NCBI GenBank assembly: GCA_016222805.1
Contig: JACRQG010000050.1
Span: 1-62,534, forward strand
Direction: 5' to 3'
From: Verrucomicrobiota bacterium
GTDB lineage: Bacteria > Verrucomicrobiota > Verrucomicrobiia > Opitutales > Opitutaceae
DNA: 62,534 bases
Shown: positions 16,235 to 25,181 of the stretch, one piece after another
How positions within the stretch are numbered: position 1 is the stretch's first letter
Layout: every line of letters starts with the position of its first letter
Notes under the pieces: model-generated
What the model was told of the DNA's origin: nothing
Databases searched by the model: none
Seen by the model: the letters and a program-made list of their open reading frames with translations, nothing else
Program-made: the position numbers and the translations under genes

Positions 16235-18118
16235 GTGAAGCCTACCCCGGGATCGTGGCTCCGAGCCCTGAAGGCATCAGCCGCCGTCTGGGGGCTGGTC
16301 GGCCTGGCACAGGCCGCGGGACCGCTGTCACCGACGGCGATCGTGGCGAGCCGGGACGGGCGGATGCTCTACGTCGCCGGTGCGACCGGGGCGACGGTAC
16401 TGGAAGTCGACGGGGTCGCCCGGCGGGTGCAGCGGTCGATCGCTGTCCCCGGGGCGCCCAGCGGGCTGGCAATTTCCGCGGATGCGAAGGAGCTGTTTGT
16501 CACCTGCGCCGCTCCGCAAAGCGAGGTGTGCCGGGTGGAACTGCCGAGCGGGCGGATTCGCGGCCGGCTGGTGGCCGGGCACACGGCCACGGCTCCCGTG
16601 TTGGCGCCGGATGGGCGCACGCTGTTTGTCTGCAACCGGTTCAACGACGACGTGAGTGTCTTTGATCTCCGGACGCAGAAGGAAATCCGCCGGATCCCTG
16701 TGCGCCGCGAGCCCGTGGCCGCGGCGATCACGCTGGACGGACGTCACCTGCTGGTGGCCAACCATCTGCCGGCGGGCCGGGCGGACGCGGAACACGTGGG
16801 GGCCGTCATCAGCGTGATCGGCGTCGCCCAAGGGAAGGTCGTGGACGACCTTCCACTCCCGAATGGCAGCGGCTCCCTCAACGACCTCCGCGTGGCTCCG
16901 GATGGCCGCACGGCGGTGGTCACCCACCTGCTGGCGCGCTTTCAGCTGCCGACGACGCAGGTGGAGCGGGGCTGGATGACCACCAATGCCCTGACTGTCC
17001 TGGACCTCGGAACCCGGCGGGTCCTCAACACTGTCCTCCTCGACTCCATCGATCGCGGTGCGGCCAACCCGTGGGGGGCGGCATGGAGTGCGGATGGTCG
17101 GACGCTCGCCGTGGCGCACGCGGGCACGCACGAGGTGAGCCTGATCGACTATCCGTCGGTGCTCGAGAAACTGGCGAAGATGGCCGCGCCGGCGCCTGGG
17201 CCGCCGGAGCCCAGTGCGTATGCCGCGGCCGGCCCACGGGGCGCGGTGGACGTGAAGAACGATCTCTCGTTCCTGGTCGGTCGTCGGGAGCGCCGACCGC
17301 TGCCACCGGGAGAACTTGGACCGCGGGCCGTGGTGGTGACCGGCCGCACAGTCGTCGTGGCGAACTACTATTCGGACTCGCTTTCGTTCCTCCCGCTGGG
17401 GGGGCCGCCGGCTTCCGTCTCCAGCCTTCCGCTCGGCCCGCGGGTGCCGGCGAGCGCGGCGCGGTTGGGAGAGATCTACTTTCACGACGCGCGGATCTGT
17501 TTCCAGGGCTGGCAGAGTTGTGCGAGCTGCCATCCGGGCGACGCGCGCGTGGACGCCCTGAACTGGGATCTTCTCAACGACGGGATTGGAAACCCGAAGA
17601 ACAACAAGAGCCTCCTGTACGTGTTCCAGACGCCGCCGGCGATGAGCATCGGGGTGCGGGAAAGTGCGGCGGCGGCGGTCCGGGCCGGCATCCGCCACAT
17701 CCTCTTCACGGTCCAGCCTCCCGAGGTGGCCGAGGCACTCGATGCCTACCTGCACGCTTTGCGCCCCGTGCCGAGTCCGCACCTCGTGGCCGGCCGTCTG
17801 TCCCCGGCGGCGCAGCGCGGCGAGCAAGTGTTTCGCAGCCAGGCCACCGGATGCGCCGATTGCCACACCGGCCCGCTGTTCACGGATCTCAAGAGTTACG
17901 ACGTGGGTACGGCCGGCCGGCTGGACAAGCCGTCGGATCGCTTCGACACGCCGACCCTGATCGAGCTTTGGCGCACCGCCCCGTACCTCCACGACGGGTC
18001 GGCCGCGACCGTGCGCGACGTGTTGACGACCGCCAACCGGGAGGACCGGCATGGCGCAACCACGAAGCTCACGCCGGCGCAGATCGACGACCTGTGCGCC
18101 TTCCTGCTTTCGCTATGA
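16235..18118 (+). CDS. YVTN-type beta-propeller fused to a di-haem cytochrome c domain
   Basis: A 627-residue exported protein. After a signal peptide (to about residue 27, LAQAA) there are YVTN/lactonase-like propeller repeats (LYVAGATGATVLEVD, LFVTCAAP, LFVCNRFNDDVSVFDLRTQ, LLVANHLPA, TLAVAHAGTHEVSLID). A MauG/cytochrome-c-peroxidase-like domain follows with two haem-binding sites, CASCH at 429-433 and CADCH at 540-544, plus late blocks RFDTPTLIELWRTAPYLHDG. It likely acts in the periplasm as an electron-transfer or substrate-oxidising protein. The GTG start has AGGAG 5 bp upstream. Its last codons overlap the next gene by 4 bp (ATGA), so the two are translationally coupled. Confidence 0.87.
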   Translation: MKPTPGSWLRALKASAAVWGLVGLAQAAGPLSPTAIVASRDGRMLYVAGATGATVLEVDGVARRVQRSIAVPGAPSGLAISADAKELFVTCAAPQSEVCRVELPSGRIRGRLVAGHTATAPVLAPDGRTLFVCNRFNDDVSVFDLRTQKEIRRIPVRREPVAAAITLDGRHLLVANHLPAGRADAEHVGAVISVIGVAQGKVVDDLPLPNGSGSLNDLRVAPDGRTAVVTHLLARFQLPTTQVERGWMTTNALTVLDLGTRRVLNTVLLDSIDRGAANPWGAAWSADGRTLAVAHAGTHEVSLIDYPSVLEKLAKMAAPAPGPPEPSAYAAAGPRGAVDVKNDLSFLVGRRERRPLPPGELGPRAVVVTGRTVVVANYYSDSLSFLPLGGPPASVSSLPLGPRVPASAARLGEIYFHDARICFQGWQSCASCHPGDARVDALNWDLLNDGIGNPKNNKSLLYVFQTPPAMSIGVRESAAAAVRAGIRHILFTVQPPEVAEALDAYLHALRPVPSPHLVAGRLSPAAQRGEQVFRSQATGCADCHTGPLFTDLKSYDVGTAGRLDKPSDRFDTPTLIELWRTAPYLHDGSAATVRDVLTTANREDRHGATTKLTPAQIDDLCAFLLSL

Positions 18119-21102
18119 AAACCTGGCTGAACCCCCTGGGATCTTTCCTCCCGTTGTGTGGCAAGCGGCAAGCGTGTGTTGCGGGACGCGGCAAGAGGTG
18201 GTGGGGGGTGGCACCGGTGGGTCTCGCCTTGGCGGGGGGCGGACTGGCGTCGTCGTCGTCGGCCGCATCGGTGGACGCGCGCGCCTGGGCGGAGCAACTC
18301 GAGGCCGACTGGCGGTTGGCGGAGAAGGTCGCGGCCCAAGGGGCGGTGACCGAAGCGGTAACCACGCGCAGCGATGCCGCGGGCGGTTGCGACGGCGTCA
18401 AGACCGGCGAGTGGGGTTTCCACACTGGGGAGGCTGAGAACCCCTGGTGGCAGGTGGATCTCGGGCGGGTGCAGGCCATCGAACGGGTGATGATCTGGAA
18501 TCGGCAGAGCGCCGCCGCCAAGGCGGCTCGGGTGCAGGTGCAGTTGTCGGACGGGGATGGATCATTCCGCACGGTGTACCGGCATGCGGGTGGTGTTTTC
18601 GGCGGCACCTATGATCAAAAGCCCCTCGTCGTGGGGGTGGGCGGGGAGCGCGGCCGGATTGTCCGGGTGATGGTCCCGGGAAAGAACCGCCTGCACCTGG
18701 ATGAGATCGAAGTCTTCGGACCGGACGATCCCGCGCGGAATCTGGCGCTGCGCCAGCCGGCCGACCAATGCAGCATTTCGAACTGGTCGGTGGCGCACGT
18801 GCCGGTGCGGGAGGTTGACTGGCGGGCGCGGGCGGAGGCGACCCTGGCGGTGTGCCGGCGATTGAACGGCGAAGGTTGGTCGCCGACTGGAGAGGTGGGC
18901 GCGACTGCCGCGGCGCTCGCGAAACTCGAACGGCAACTGGCCGCGCTGCCCGCTGGCGCGACGGCGGAGGCGCTCTTCGTGGAGGCCCGGCGATGGCAGC
19001 GCCGGATCGCGTTGAGGAATCCGCTGCTGCGCGAGATCGACACCCTGTTGTTCACCAAGCGGGTGCCGGGGAGCTTCAACCACATGTCGGATCAGCACTA
19101 TGGCTGGTGGTCGAAGCCGGGCGGGGGAATCTACCTCCTGCGCGGCCTCGCCGCCGACGCCCCCCGGGAGGAGTGCATCACCGCGACGGCCGTACCCGAA
19201 CCGGGCAGCTTCATGCGCCCGACCCTGTCGTATGATGGCCGGAAGGTGCTGTTCGCCTGGTGCCGGCACTACCCCCACCTCGCGGCGGAGAAGGACAAGT
19301 TGGACAAGGCGAAGGTGCCCGAGGATGCCTTCTACCACCTGTTCGAGATGGCCGTCGACGGCACCGGACTGCGCCAGTTGACGCGCGGCAAGTATGATGA
19401 CTTCGACGGGCGCTACCTGCCGGACGGGCGGATCGTGTTCCTTTCCACCCGGCGCGGCCAGGCCGTGCAGGTGGGGCGCGCGAGCGCGGCCCGCACGATG
19501 GCCCAGCCGGACTGCCCGGATTCCTACGTGCGATGTGGCGGCGGTCCGGAACGTCCGGTGGCGGTGTACACGCTCCACACCATGAAGGCCGACGGCTCGG
19601 ACATGATGGCGATCTCGCCGTTTGAGATGTTCGAGTGGACGCCCGAGGTCGGCCGCGACGGCAGCATCCTCTATTCGCGGTGGGATTACATCGACCGCGA
19701 CAACATGCCGTACATGGGCCTGTGGTCCATCCGGCCCGACGGCACTGACGCCCGCCTGGTCTACAAGAACTACACCAAGTCCCCGCACTGCACCTTCGAG
19801 GCCAAGCCCGTGCCGGGATCCCACAAGATCATCTTCACCGGCAGTGCCCACCACGCGCAGACGATGGGGAGCCTGGCGTTGTTCGATCCGAGCGCGGGCC
19901 AGGAGGGGGGCGACCCGATCACGCGCCTCACGCCGGAGGTGGTGTTTCCGGAGATCGAAGGCTGGCCGACGACGTCGTACGCCAACCCCTGGCCGTTGAG
20001 CGAACGCTTCCACCTCGTGGCCTGGGGCGCGGAGGGATACCTGGTGCAGGGACGCCCCGGCTGGAGCCGCTGGCACGAAGTGCAGCGGCCGCGCAATGGC
20101 ATGGCGCTTTATCTCTACGATGCCGCGACGCGGACGCGCGAGCTCCTGTGGAGCGACCGCGATATTTCCTGCGGGGATCCCTTGCCGGTGCGCGCGCGCG
20201 AGCGTCCGCCGATCCTGGCCAGCCAGCTGGTGGCCGATGCCGGATCGACCGGCAGCTTCCTGGTGAGCGACGTGTATCAGGGCTTGCCGGAGAATCTGCG
20301 GGGCACGATCCGCGCGCTGCGGGTAGTGGCGGTGCCGGCAAAGACGCACCCGACGATGAACTTCCCCAGCATTGGTCTCACGCGGGACGATCCGGGCAAA
20401 TGCGTCCTCGGCACCGTGCCGGTGGAGGCGGACGGCTCGGCGCACTTCCGGGTGCCGGCAGGGGTGATCGTGTTCTTCCAGGCGCTCGATGCGGACGGGG
20501 TGGCGGTGCAGACGATGCGCGGCGCCACCCACGTGCAACCCGGCCAGACGTTGAGTTGCATCGGCTGCCACGAGCGGCGCGAGGATGCCCCGCCGGTGCG
20601 CGTGGCGCAGGCGAGCCGGCGCGAACCGTCCGTGGTGGCGGCCGGCCCGGAAGGCTCCTGGCCGTTGCGGTTCGATCAGCTGGTCCAACCCGTGCTCGAC
20701 CGGCAATGCGTCAGCTGCCACCACCCGCAGGCGACGGATGCGCTGGCCGCGAAGTTCAACCTGACGCCGGCCGCCGCCTATGCGGCCCTAGTCGGCTACG
20801 GAAAACCCAGTCTGCGGGACCAGGTGATGGAGGCCTATCGGCGCGGTTACTCGGTGCCGGGCGACGGCATCGCGCAGCGCAGCGCGCTGTGGGCGTTGCT
20901 GGTCGGTTCGAAGAAGCACTACGACGTGACCCTCGACGCCGAGGCCCGCGAGCGCCTGCTGACCTGGCTCGACACCTACGCCCAGCGGCAGGGGCACTTC
21001 AGCGACCAGCAGGAGGAAGAACTGCGGCAGCTGCGGCGGGCCGCGACCGCCTGGCTGGCGGAGCGTCCCGCGCCGCGCAACCAGTCCCTGAGCGTCCGTT
21101 AG
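18115..21102 (+). CDS. Discoidin / PD40 propeller / cytochrome c multidomain protein (hydrazine-synthase-alpha-like)
   Basis: A 995-residue exported protein. An unusual signal region (residues 1-51) precedes a discoidin (F5/8 C) domain at about 80-205 (PWWQVDLGRVQAIERVMIWN, LHLDEIEVFG). A PD40/TolB-like propeller follows (MRPTLSYDGRKVLFAWCRHY, DDFDGRYLPDGRIVFLSTRR, EWTPEVGRDGSILYSRWDY). The end carries two haem motifs, CIGCH at 815-819 and CVSCH at 865-869. The order propeller plus c-type haem resembles the hydrazine synthase alpha-subunit family that is widely expanded in PVC bacteria without hydrazine synthesis. The start ATG overlaps the upstream stop. Its role is unknown; periplasmic redox chemistry or carbohydrate binding via the discoidin domain are possibilities. 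Confidence 0.83.
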   Translation: MKTWLNPLGSFLPLCGKRQACVAGRGKRWWGVAPVGLALAGGGLASSSSAASVDARAWAEQLEADWRLAEKVAAQGAVTEAVTTRSDAAGGCDGVKTGEWGFHTGEAENPWWQVDLGRVQAIERVMIWNRQSAAAKAARVQVQLSDGDGSFRTVYRHAGGVFGGTYDQKPLVVGVGGERGRIVRVMVPGKNRLHLDEIEVFGPDDPARNLALRQPADQCSISNWSVAHVPVREVDWRARAEATLAVCRRLNGEGWSPTGEVGATAAALAKLERQLAALPAGATAEALFVEARRWQRRIALRNPLLREIDTLLFTKRVPGSFNHMSDQHYGWWSKPGGGIYLLRGLAADAPREECITATAVPEPGSFMRPTLSYDGRKVLFAWCRHYPHLAAEKDKLDKAKVPEDAFYHLFEMAVDGTGLRQLTRGKYDDFDGRYLPDGRIVFLSTRRGQAVQVGRASAARTMAQPDCPDSYVRCGGGPERPVAVYTLHTMKADGSDMMAISPFEMFEWTPEVGRDGSILYSRWDYIDRDNMPYMGLWSIRPDGTDARLVYKNYTKSPHCTFEAKPVPGSHKIIFTGSAHHAQTMGSLALFDPSAGQEGGDPITRLTPEVVFPEIEGWPTTSYANPWPLSERFHLVAWGAEGYLVQGRPGWSRWHEVQRPRNGMALYLYDAATRTRELLWSDRDISCGDPLPVRARERPPILASQLVADAGSTGSFLVSDVYQGLPENLRGTIRALRVVAVPAKTHPTMNFPSIGLTRDDPGKCVLGTVPVEADGSAHFRVPAGVIVFFQALDADGVAVQTMRGATHVQPGQTLSCIGCHERREDAPPVRVAQASRREPSVVAAGPEGSWPLRFDQLVQPVLDRQCVSCHHPQATDALAAKFNLTPAAAYAALVGYGKPSLRDQVMEAYRRGYSVPGDGIAQRSALWALLVGSKKHYDVTLDAEARERLLTWLDTYAQRQGHFSDQQEEELRQLRRAATAWLAERPAPRNQSLSVR

Positions 21103-21141
21103 AGGACGGTTTCGGACGGTGGCTGCGCTTCTTCCCCTTTC

Positions 21142-22053
21142 ATGAAATCAGTCCTGTCCGTTGGCCGCTGGCGGTGGTGGATCCTTGGCGGGTTGCTCGG
21201 GCTCGCCGCCCTGCCGGCGCAGGCCGGCCGCCGCGTCGCCTGCACCGACTACACGCAGGGCCGGGTCTACCTCATCGGTGCGGATGGCGCGATCGAGTGG
21301 GAGTACCAGACCCGGCAGTGCAACGACCTCTGGGTGCTGCCGAACGGCCATCTGCTGTTCAACACCGGGAAGGGCGTGCGCGAAGTGAACCGCGCGAAGG
21401 AAGTCGTCTTCGACTACCAGTCGAAGAGCGAAATCTACGCCTGCCAGCGTCTCGCTGACGGCCGGACCTTCGTCGGCGAGTGCAACGCCGGACGTCTCCT
21501 GGAACTGGATTCGGCCGGGAAGATCGTGAAGGAGATCCGTTTGCTTCCGGAGGGCAAGGACGGCGGCCACCTCTACATGCGCAACGCGCGCAAGCTCCCC
21601 AATGGAAACTACCTCGTGACCCACTACGGCGACCAGGTGGTGCTCGAATACGACGCCCGCGGCGCCGTCGTGGCAACGATCCCGGCGGCCGGCGGACCCC
21701 ACAGTGCGGCGCGCCTGCCCAACGGGCACACGGTGATCACCTGTGGCGACAAACCCGGGGGAGCGCGGGTCTTTGAGGTCGACGCGAGCGGCCGCGTGGT
21801 CTGGCAGGTGCAGGGCGACGATTTGCCCGGCATCAGCCTGAAGTTCATCGCCGGCTTTCACCGACTGCCCAACGGCAACACCGTGATCGCGAATTGGCTC
21901 GGCCACGGCCAGTTTGGCAAGGCCCCTCATCTGATCGAAATCACCCCGGACAAGCGCGTGGTCTGGACTTACGCGAACCACGAAAAACTGCGCACGGTCT
22001 CGAGTGTCGTGGTGCTCGATGCCGGCGAGGGTGCGATGCTGCTCGGGCACTGA
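21142..22053 (+). CDS. Small secreted beta-propeller protein
   Basis: A 303-residue exported protein with signal peptide ending PAQAG (about residue 29). The body is a series of short blades of the PQQ-like or arylsulfotransferase type, with the repeated kernel 'LPNG...': LWVLPNGHLLFNTGKG, RKLPNGNYLVTHYGD, ARLPNGHTVITCGDK, HRLPNGNTVIANWLG. It lies 39 bp after the multidomain cytochrome gene and is probably the third gene of that transcript, giving two propellers and four haem sites in one unit. The start follows a CTTCTTCCCCTTTC stretch. No catalytic residues can be identified; a scaffold or ligand-binding role is possible. Confidence 0.82.
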   Translation: MKSVLSVGRWRWWILGGLLGLAALPAQAGRRVACTDYTQGRVYLIGADGAIEWEYQTRQCNDLWVLPNGHLLFNTGKGVREVNRAKEVVFDYQSKSEIYACQRLADGRTFVGECNAGRLLELDSAGKIVKEIRLLPEGKDGGHLYMRNARKLPNGNYLVTHYGDQVVLEYDARGAVVATIPAAGGPHSAARLPNGHTVITCGDKPGGARVFEVDASGRVVWQVQGDDLPGISLKFIAGFHRLPNGNTVIANWLGHGQFGKAPHLIEITPDKRVVWTYANHEKLRTVSSVVVLDAGEGAMLLGH

Positions 22054-22090
22054 CTGGGGCGCCGCCCCATCGGTACATCGCTTGCCTATT

Positions 22091-22178
22091 TACCTTGTTG
22101 TGGGTGGGGCGACCTCACTCCGCCCCGTGGTTTCGGCGCCGGCCGCGCGCGGGGCGAGGACACCCCGCCCACAAGGTA
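22091..22178. repeat. BIME-like inverted REP pair, family B
   Basis: Two arms of about 40 bp face each other. The left arm begins TACCTTGTTGTGGGTGGGGC and the right arm, read on the minus strand, begins TACCTTGTGGGCGGGGTG; both end in GCCCCG. The terminal TACCTTG is exactly inverted. Heads are of the GTGG type. No coding potential lies within. Confidence 0.8.
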
Positions 22179-22302
22179 CCCTGGACGAGGCGAATCGACG
22201 CAACCGGGTAATCGATGGGGGCTGAGGTAACGCGCAAGTTGCGACCGTCCCCGCCCGAGGTTGACCTGAAGGGCCGACGTGGTAGCGAAGAGCCGCCCCT
22301 CC

Positions 22303-22536
22303 GTGAAGCCCCACATCCCACGTCTGTACCTGTATGCGCTCGCCTTGGTGACGATCTCCCTGGCCGGCTGCAGCGCCATCCCTGGCGGGTCTTCCAAAGC
22401 GCAATGGTCGCAGCTGTCGCCAAGGGATCAGGCAATAGAATGGAAGAAGTACTGGGCGGCGAGTCGCGCCATGCACGACGACTTGGCGCGCGACGCGGCA
22501 ACCGAGAACGGGTTCCACGGACCCGGGCGGTACTGA
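22303..22536 (+). CDS. Small lipoprotein of unknown function
   Basis: A 77-residue protein. Residues 1-22 make a lipoprotein signal (MKPHIPRLYLYALALVTISLAG) ending at the lipobox LAGC with Cys23. The mature part is only about 55 residues and starts with SAIPGGSS, followed by a charged segment (QWSQLSPRDQAIEWKKYW). An upstream GTG at 22279 would add eight residues; the GTG at 22303 is preferred because it yields a normal signal and follows the same CCCCTCC leader seen at many starts here. No homologue is recognised. It lies upstream of the VPDS-CTERM gene, in the same direction. Confidence 0.68.
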   Translation: MKPHIPRLYLYALALVTISLAGCSAIPGGSSKAQWSQLSPRDQAIEWKKYWAASRAMHDDLARDAATENGFHGPGRY

Positions 22537-22766
22537 CCTTGGTGACGGGTGGACTGGCGCGAGGACGCCGCCTTCGGTGGGTCCGGCGCGCAGGACCGCC
22601 AATGAGCGGGGAATTGTCGGTGGGTTTTACACTCTTCAGGGCCGCGGAAGAGGGTTCTGTCGGGTTGGATTTCGCAACCCTTTATCCGGAAGTAGGTAAT
22701 AAGACTCGTTTCGATCAGTGGCATCCGGATTGCTTGGGGGAGCGCCCCACCTCTTATCGAATTACC

Positions 22767-23372
22767 ATGCTCCACTCGCTGATCTCCCTGCTCCGGAAGC
22801 CTTTGATTCTGGCTGCCGGTCTCGCCGCTGCCACCTCGGCCTTCGCCGTCCCGGTGACCATCGATTTCACCAGTGGGACCGGAAACAACACCACGACCTA
22901 CGATGAGGATGGCTTTCGGGTCCGCGCCCAGTCGGGAGATCATTTCGAGAACAACTACCAGGGAGACGGCTATTTCAGCTGGCACGATGGATCCGCGAAC
23001 AACCCGCCCAACATCCTCACGCTGGATCGGGCGGACGGCTCCGGCGGCCTGTTCACGGCGCTGAGCGTGACCCTGGTGCATCTGTCCTCGAATCCCAGCG
23101 GCCCGGGCGGCGTGATTTTTCGCGATTCCAACGGCCACTCGGTCACGGCGACCACGCTGGGACCGGTGACGCTGAATTTCGCCAACACGGCTTACGTGCA
23201 GTTCCAGATCGTGAACTCGGGCAACAACAACTTCCCGATCAGCATCGATAACTTCAATCTGGATACGAATCCCAACGCCCTGCCGGGCGTGCCGGATTCG
23301 GCTTCGACGCTGTTCCTCTGCGTCGCCGGTTTGGCGGGCCTGGCCGTGGGCGCGCGCCGGAACCGGCGCTGA
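22767..23372 (+). CDS. VPDSG-CTERM-like exported protein
   Basis: A 201-residue secreted protein with signal peptide ending SAFA (residue 27). The body is rich in Asn, Gly and Thr and reads like a single beta-sandwich (VTIDFTSGTGNNTTTYDEDGF, VQFQIVNSGNNNFPISIDNF). The C-terminus is a tripartite sorting signal: VPDSA at 175-179, a hydrophobic stretch (STLFLCVAGLAGLAVG), and the basic tail ARRNRR. This matches the VPDSG-CTERM class described for Verrucomicrobia, with Ala in place of the Gly. Such proteins are processed by exosortase-type enzymes, none of which is in this window. Its function is unknown. A strong terminator follows. Confidence 0.85.
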   Translation: MLHSLISLLRKPLILAAGLAAATSAFAVPVTIDFTSGTGNNTTTYDEDGFRVRAQSGDHFENNYQGDGYFSWHDGSANNPPNILTLDRADGSGGLFTALSVTLVHLSSNPSGPGGVIFRDSNGHSVTATTLGPVTLNFANTAYVQFQIVNSGNNNFPISIDNFNLDTNPNALPGVPDSASTLFLCVAGLAGLAVGARRNRR

Positions 23373-23411
23373 GGTTCCGGCTCCGGCTTCGCGGCCGAGA
23401 GGTTTTCAAAA

Positions 23412-23448
23412 GGGGGCTGCCTGCACCACGGCAGCTCTCTTTTTTTTC
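23412..23448 (+). terminator. Intrinsic terminator after the VPDS-CTERM gene
   Basis: The stem GCTGCC (23416-23421) pairs with GGCAGC (23430-23435) across an 8-base loop and is followed by TCTCTTTTTTTTC. It is 40 bp after the stop codon and is the clearest terminator in the window. Confidence 0.88.
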
Positions 23449-23507
23449 AGGGGCCAGAAACCTGCCAATCGGCAATCGGCAGGCCCCGTCGGCTCCCGTA
23501 AGGCAGG

Positions 23508-25139
23508 TTATTTCGCCGCCGGAGCTTTGCCTTTTCCTTTGGCCTTCCCCGGCGTCGCCGGCGGCGCGGCCGGCTCGGGTGTAACCGGAAGGCCGTCGTC
23601 GGGCTGATCCCACAGGCGGAAGGGGTCGTCGAACCGCCGCATCTCCGCGAGCAGCAAGGCCTGCATCTCCCGCAGCTTGCCGGCGTGGGCCGGGTCGCTG
23701 GCGAGGTTGATCTGGCGGGGAGTGGGGCGATAGCCGATGAGCGCCACGATCGCCGGATCATGATGCTGAGGGAGGAGTTCCTCCGGGTTTTCGCGGAGGT
23801 TGAAAAGCTGCGTTTCCCGCACCCGGCCGCCGTGGACGTCGTACTGGATCAGCTTCCAGTCGCCCTGACGGACGGCGCGGATGCCGGGCCGCGTTCCGCC
23901 GCAGTACACACCGTAGAGCGTATCCCGCACGGTGGCCTGGCGGCCTTCCAGCACCGCGCGGAAACTCCGGCCCTCATTGGTCGGTGGAGCGGCAATGCCG
24001 GCCAGGTCGCAAAGGGTGGCGAGGACGTCGAGCAGGTAGAGGTTTCCCTGGGCGCGGGAGCCGGGCTTGATTCCCGGGCCCCGGGCAAAGAAGGGCACGC
24101 GCCAGGAATGTTCGTAGAGGTTCTGCTTGCCCTGGAGCCCGTGGCGGCCGATGGCGATGCCGTTGTCGGCGGTGTAGAAGACGTAGGTGTGTTCCAGCTC
24201 ACCCATGGCCTCGAGGCGGCGCAGGACCCGATCGATCTGCGCATCGATGTTCTCGACGCAGGCGAAGTCGCGCCCGAGTTCGTTGCGGATCGTGCGCTCA
24301 TCCCGCCGCTCCCAGACCCCGCTCGCCTGGGTCTCGTCGCGCTGGCCGGGCGGGTTGCCCTGGTCGAAGGGATGGGCCGGCAGGTAGGCGGCCGGCAGGC
24401 GGGGCTGTTTCGGATGCGCGGGCGGCGGGCGGTCGCGATCCGTGTGATTGGTGGCGCCGTACTTCGCCAGGTACTCGGGTTTGCCGTCGCGCGTGTCGTG
24501 CGGATGTGAAAAACCGAAGTGGATCAGGAACGGTCGATCGTCGCGGCGGGCCTCCCGCTCCTTGAGGTAGTCGAGTACCCGCTCGGCATGCCACGCGCTG
24601 CCAGTGGCGTCGTCGCCGCCGCGCTTGTCGGCGTCGTGCCGGACCTGGAAGAGCCGGTTGGCGGCCTGATAACTGTTGCCCGGCTTGCAGGTGCGCATGG
24701 TGGCATAGCCGGCCCGGTTGAAGACGGCGGGCAGTGTCTGCTCCGGCAGGTCGGGCGGCACCAGGCGCGGGTTGTCGTTGTGCGGGTTGTAGCCGCGGTT
24801 GCTCGCGTCCGGGATGTGCCAGAGCGTGCGGCCGCTCATCATCATCGTGCGCGAGGGCGTGCAGACGCCACCGACCCATCCGCCCATGTAGTACGCGCCA
24901 TCGATGATCATGCCCTGGGCGGCGAGGCGGTCGAGTGTCGGCGAATGAAGCTCGGACTTCGGGTTGTAGCACTTGAAGTCGAACGCCGACTGGTCGTCGA
25001 CGAGGATGAAGAGGAAATTGGGGCGGCGGGCCGGAGCCGCGCCGGCAGCGGTGGCGGCGGCCAGGAGGCCGAGGGCGAAGGCGACCAAACGGGTCCGCCG
25101 CCGGAGACCGGCGCGGGGCGATTGTAGGGAGAGGATCAT
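23508..25139 (-). CDS. Secreted S1-family sulfatase with Lys/Ala-rich tail
   Basis: A 543-residue exported sulfatase. A twin-arginine-containing signal region (LRRRTRLVAFALGLLAAATAAG) precedes PNFLFILVDDQSAFD with the metal-binding Asp pair. The formylglycine site is CTPSR (Cys93-Arg97). Other blocks are FLIHFGFSHPHDT, YVFYTADNGIAIGRHGLQGKQ, WRVPFFARGPGI and YGVYCGGTRPGIRAVRQGDWKLI. The C-terminus ends in a low-complexity tail (PGKAKGKGKAPAAK), of a kind also seen in the sulfatase at 60264. The gene lies 42 bp downstream of the TBDR at 25182-28127 and is probably co-transcribed with it. Confidence 0.93.
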   Translation of the reverse strand: MILSLQSPRAGLRRRTRLVAFALGLLAAATAAGAAPARRPNFLFILVDDQSAFDFKCYNPKSELHSPTLDRLAAQGMIIDGAYYMGGWVGGVCTPSRTMMMSGRTLWHIPDASNRGYNPHNDNPRLVPPDLPEQTLPAVFNRAGYATMRTCKPGNSYQAANRLFQVRHDADKRGGDDATGSAWHAERVLDYLKEREARRDDRPFLIHFGFSHPHDTRDGKPEYLAKYGATNHTDRDRPPPAHPKQPRLPAAYLPAHPFDQGNPPGQRDETQASGVWERRDERTIRNELGRDFACVENIDAQIDRVLRRLEAMGELEHTYVFYTADNGIAIGRHGLQGKQNLYEHSWRVPFFARGPGIKPGSRAQGNLYLLDVLATLCDLAGIAAPPTNEGRSFRAVLEGRQATVRDTLYGVYCGGTRPGIRAVRQGDWKLIQYDVHGGRVRETQLFNLRENPEELLPQHHDPAIVALIGYRPTPRQINLASDPAHAGKLREMQALLLAEMRRFDDPFRLWDQPDDGLPVTPEPAAPPATPGKAKGKGKAPAAK

Positions 25140-25181
25140 CGGAACTGGGAAGGGCGGGGACGGCGGAACCGCCGTTGGTTC

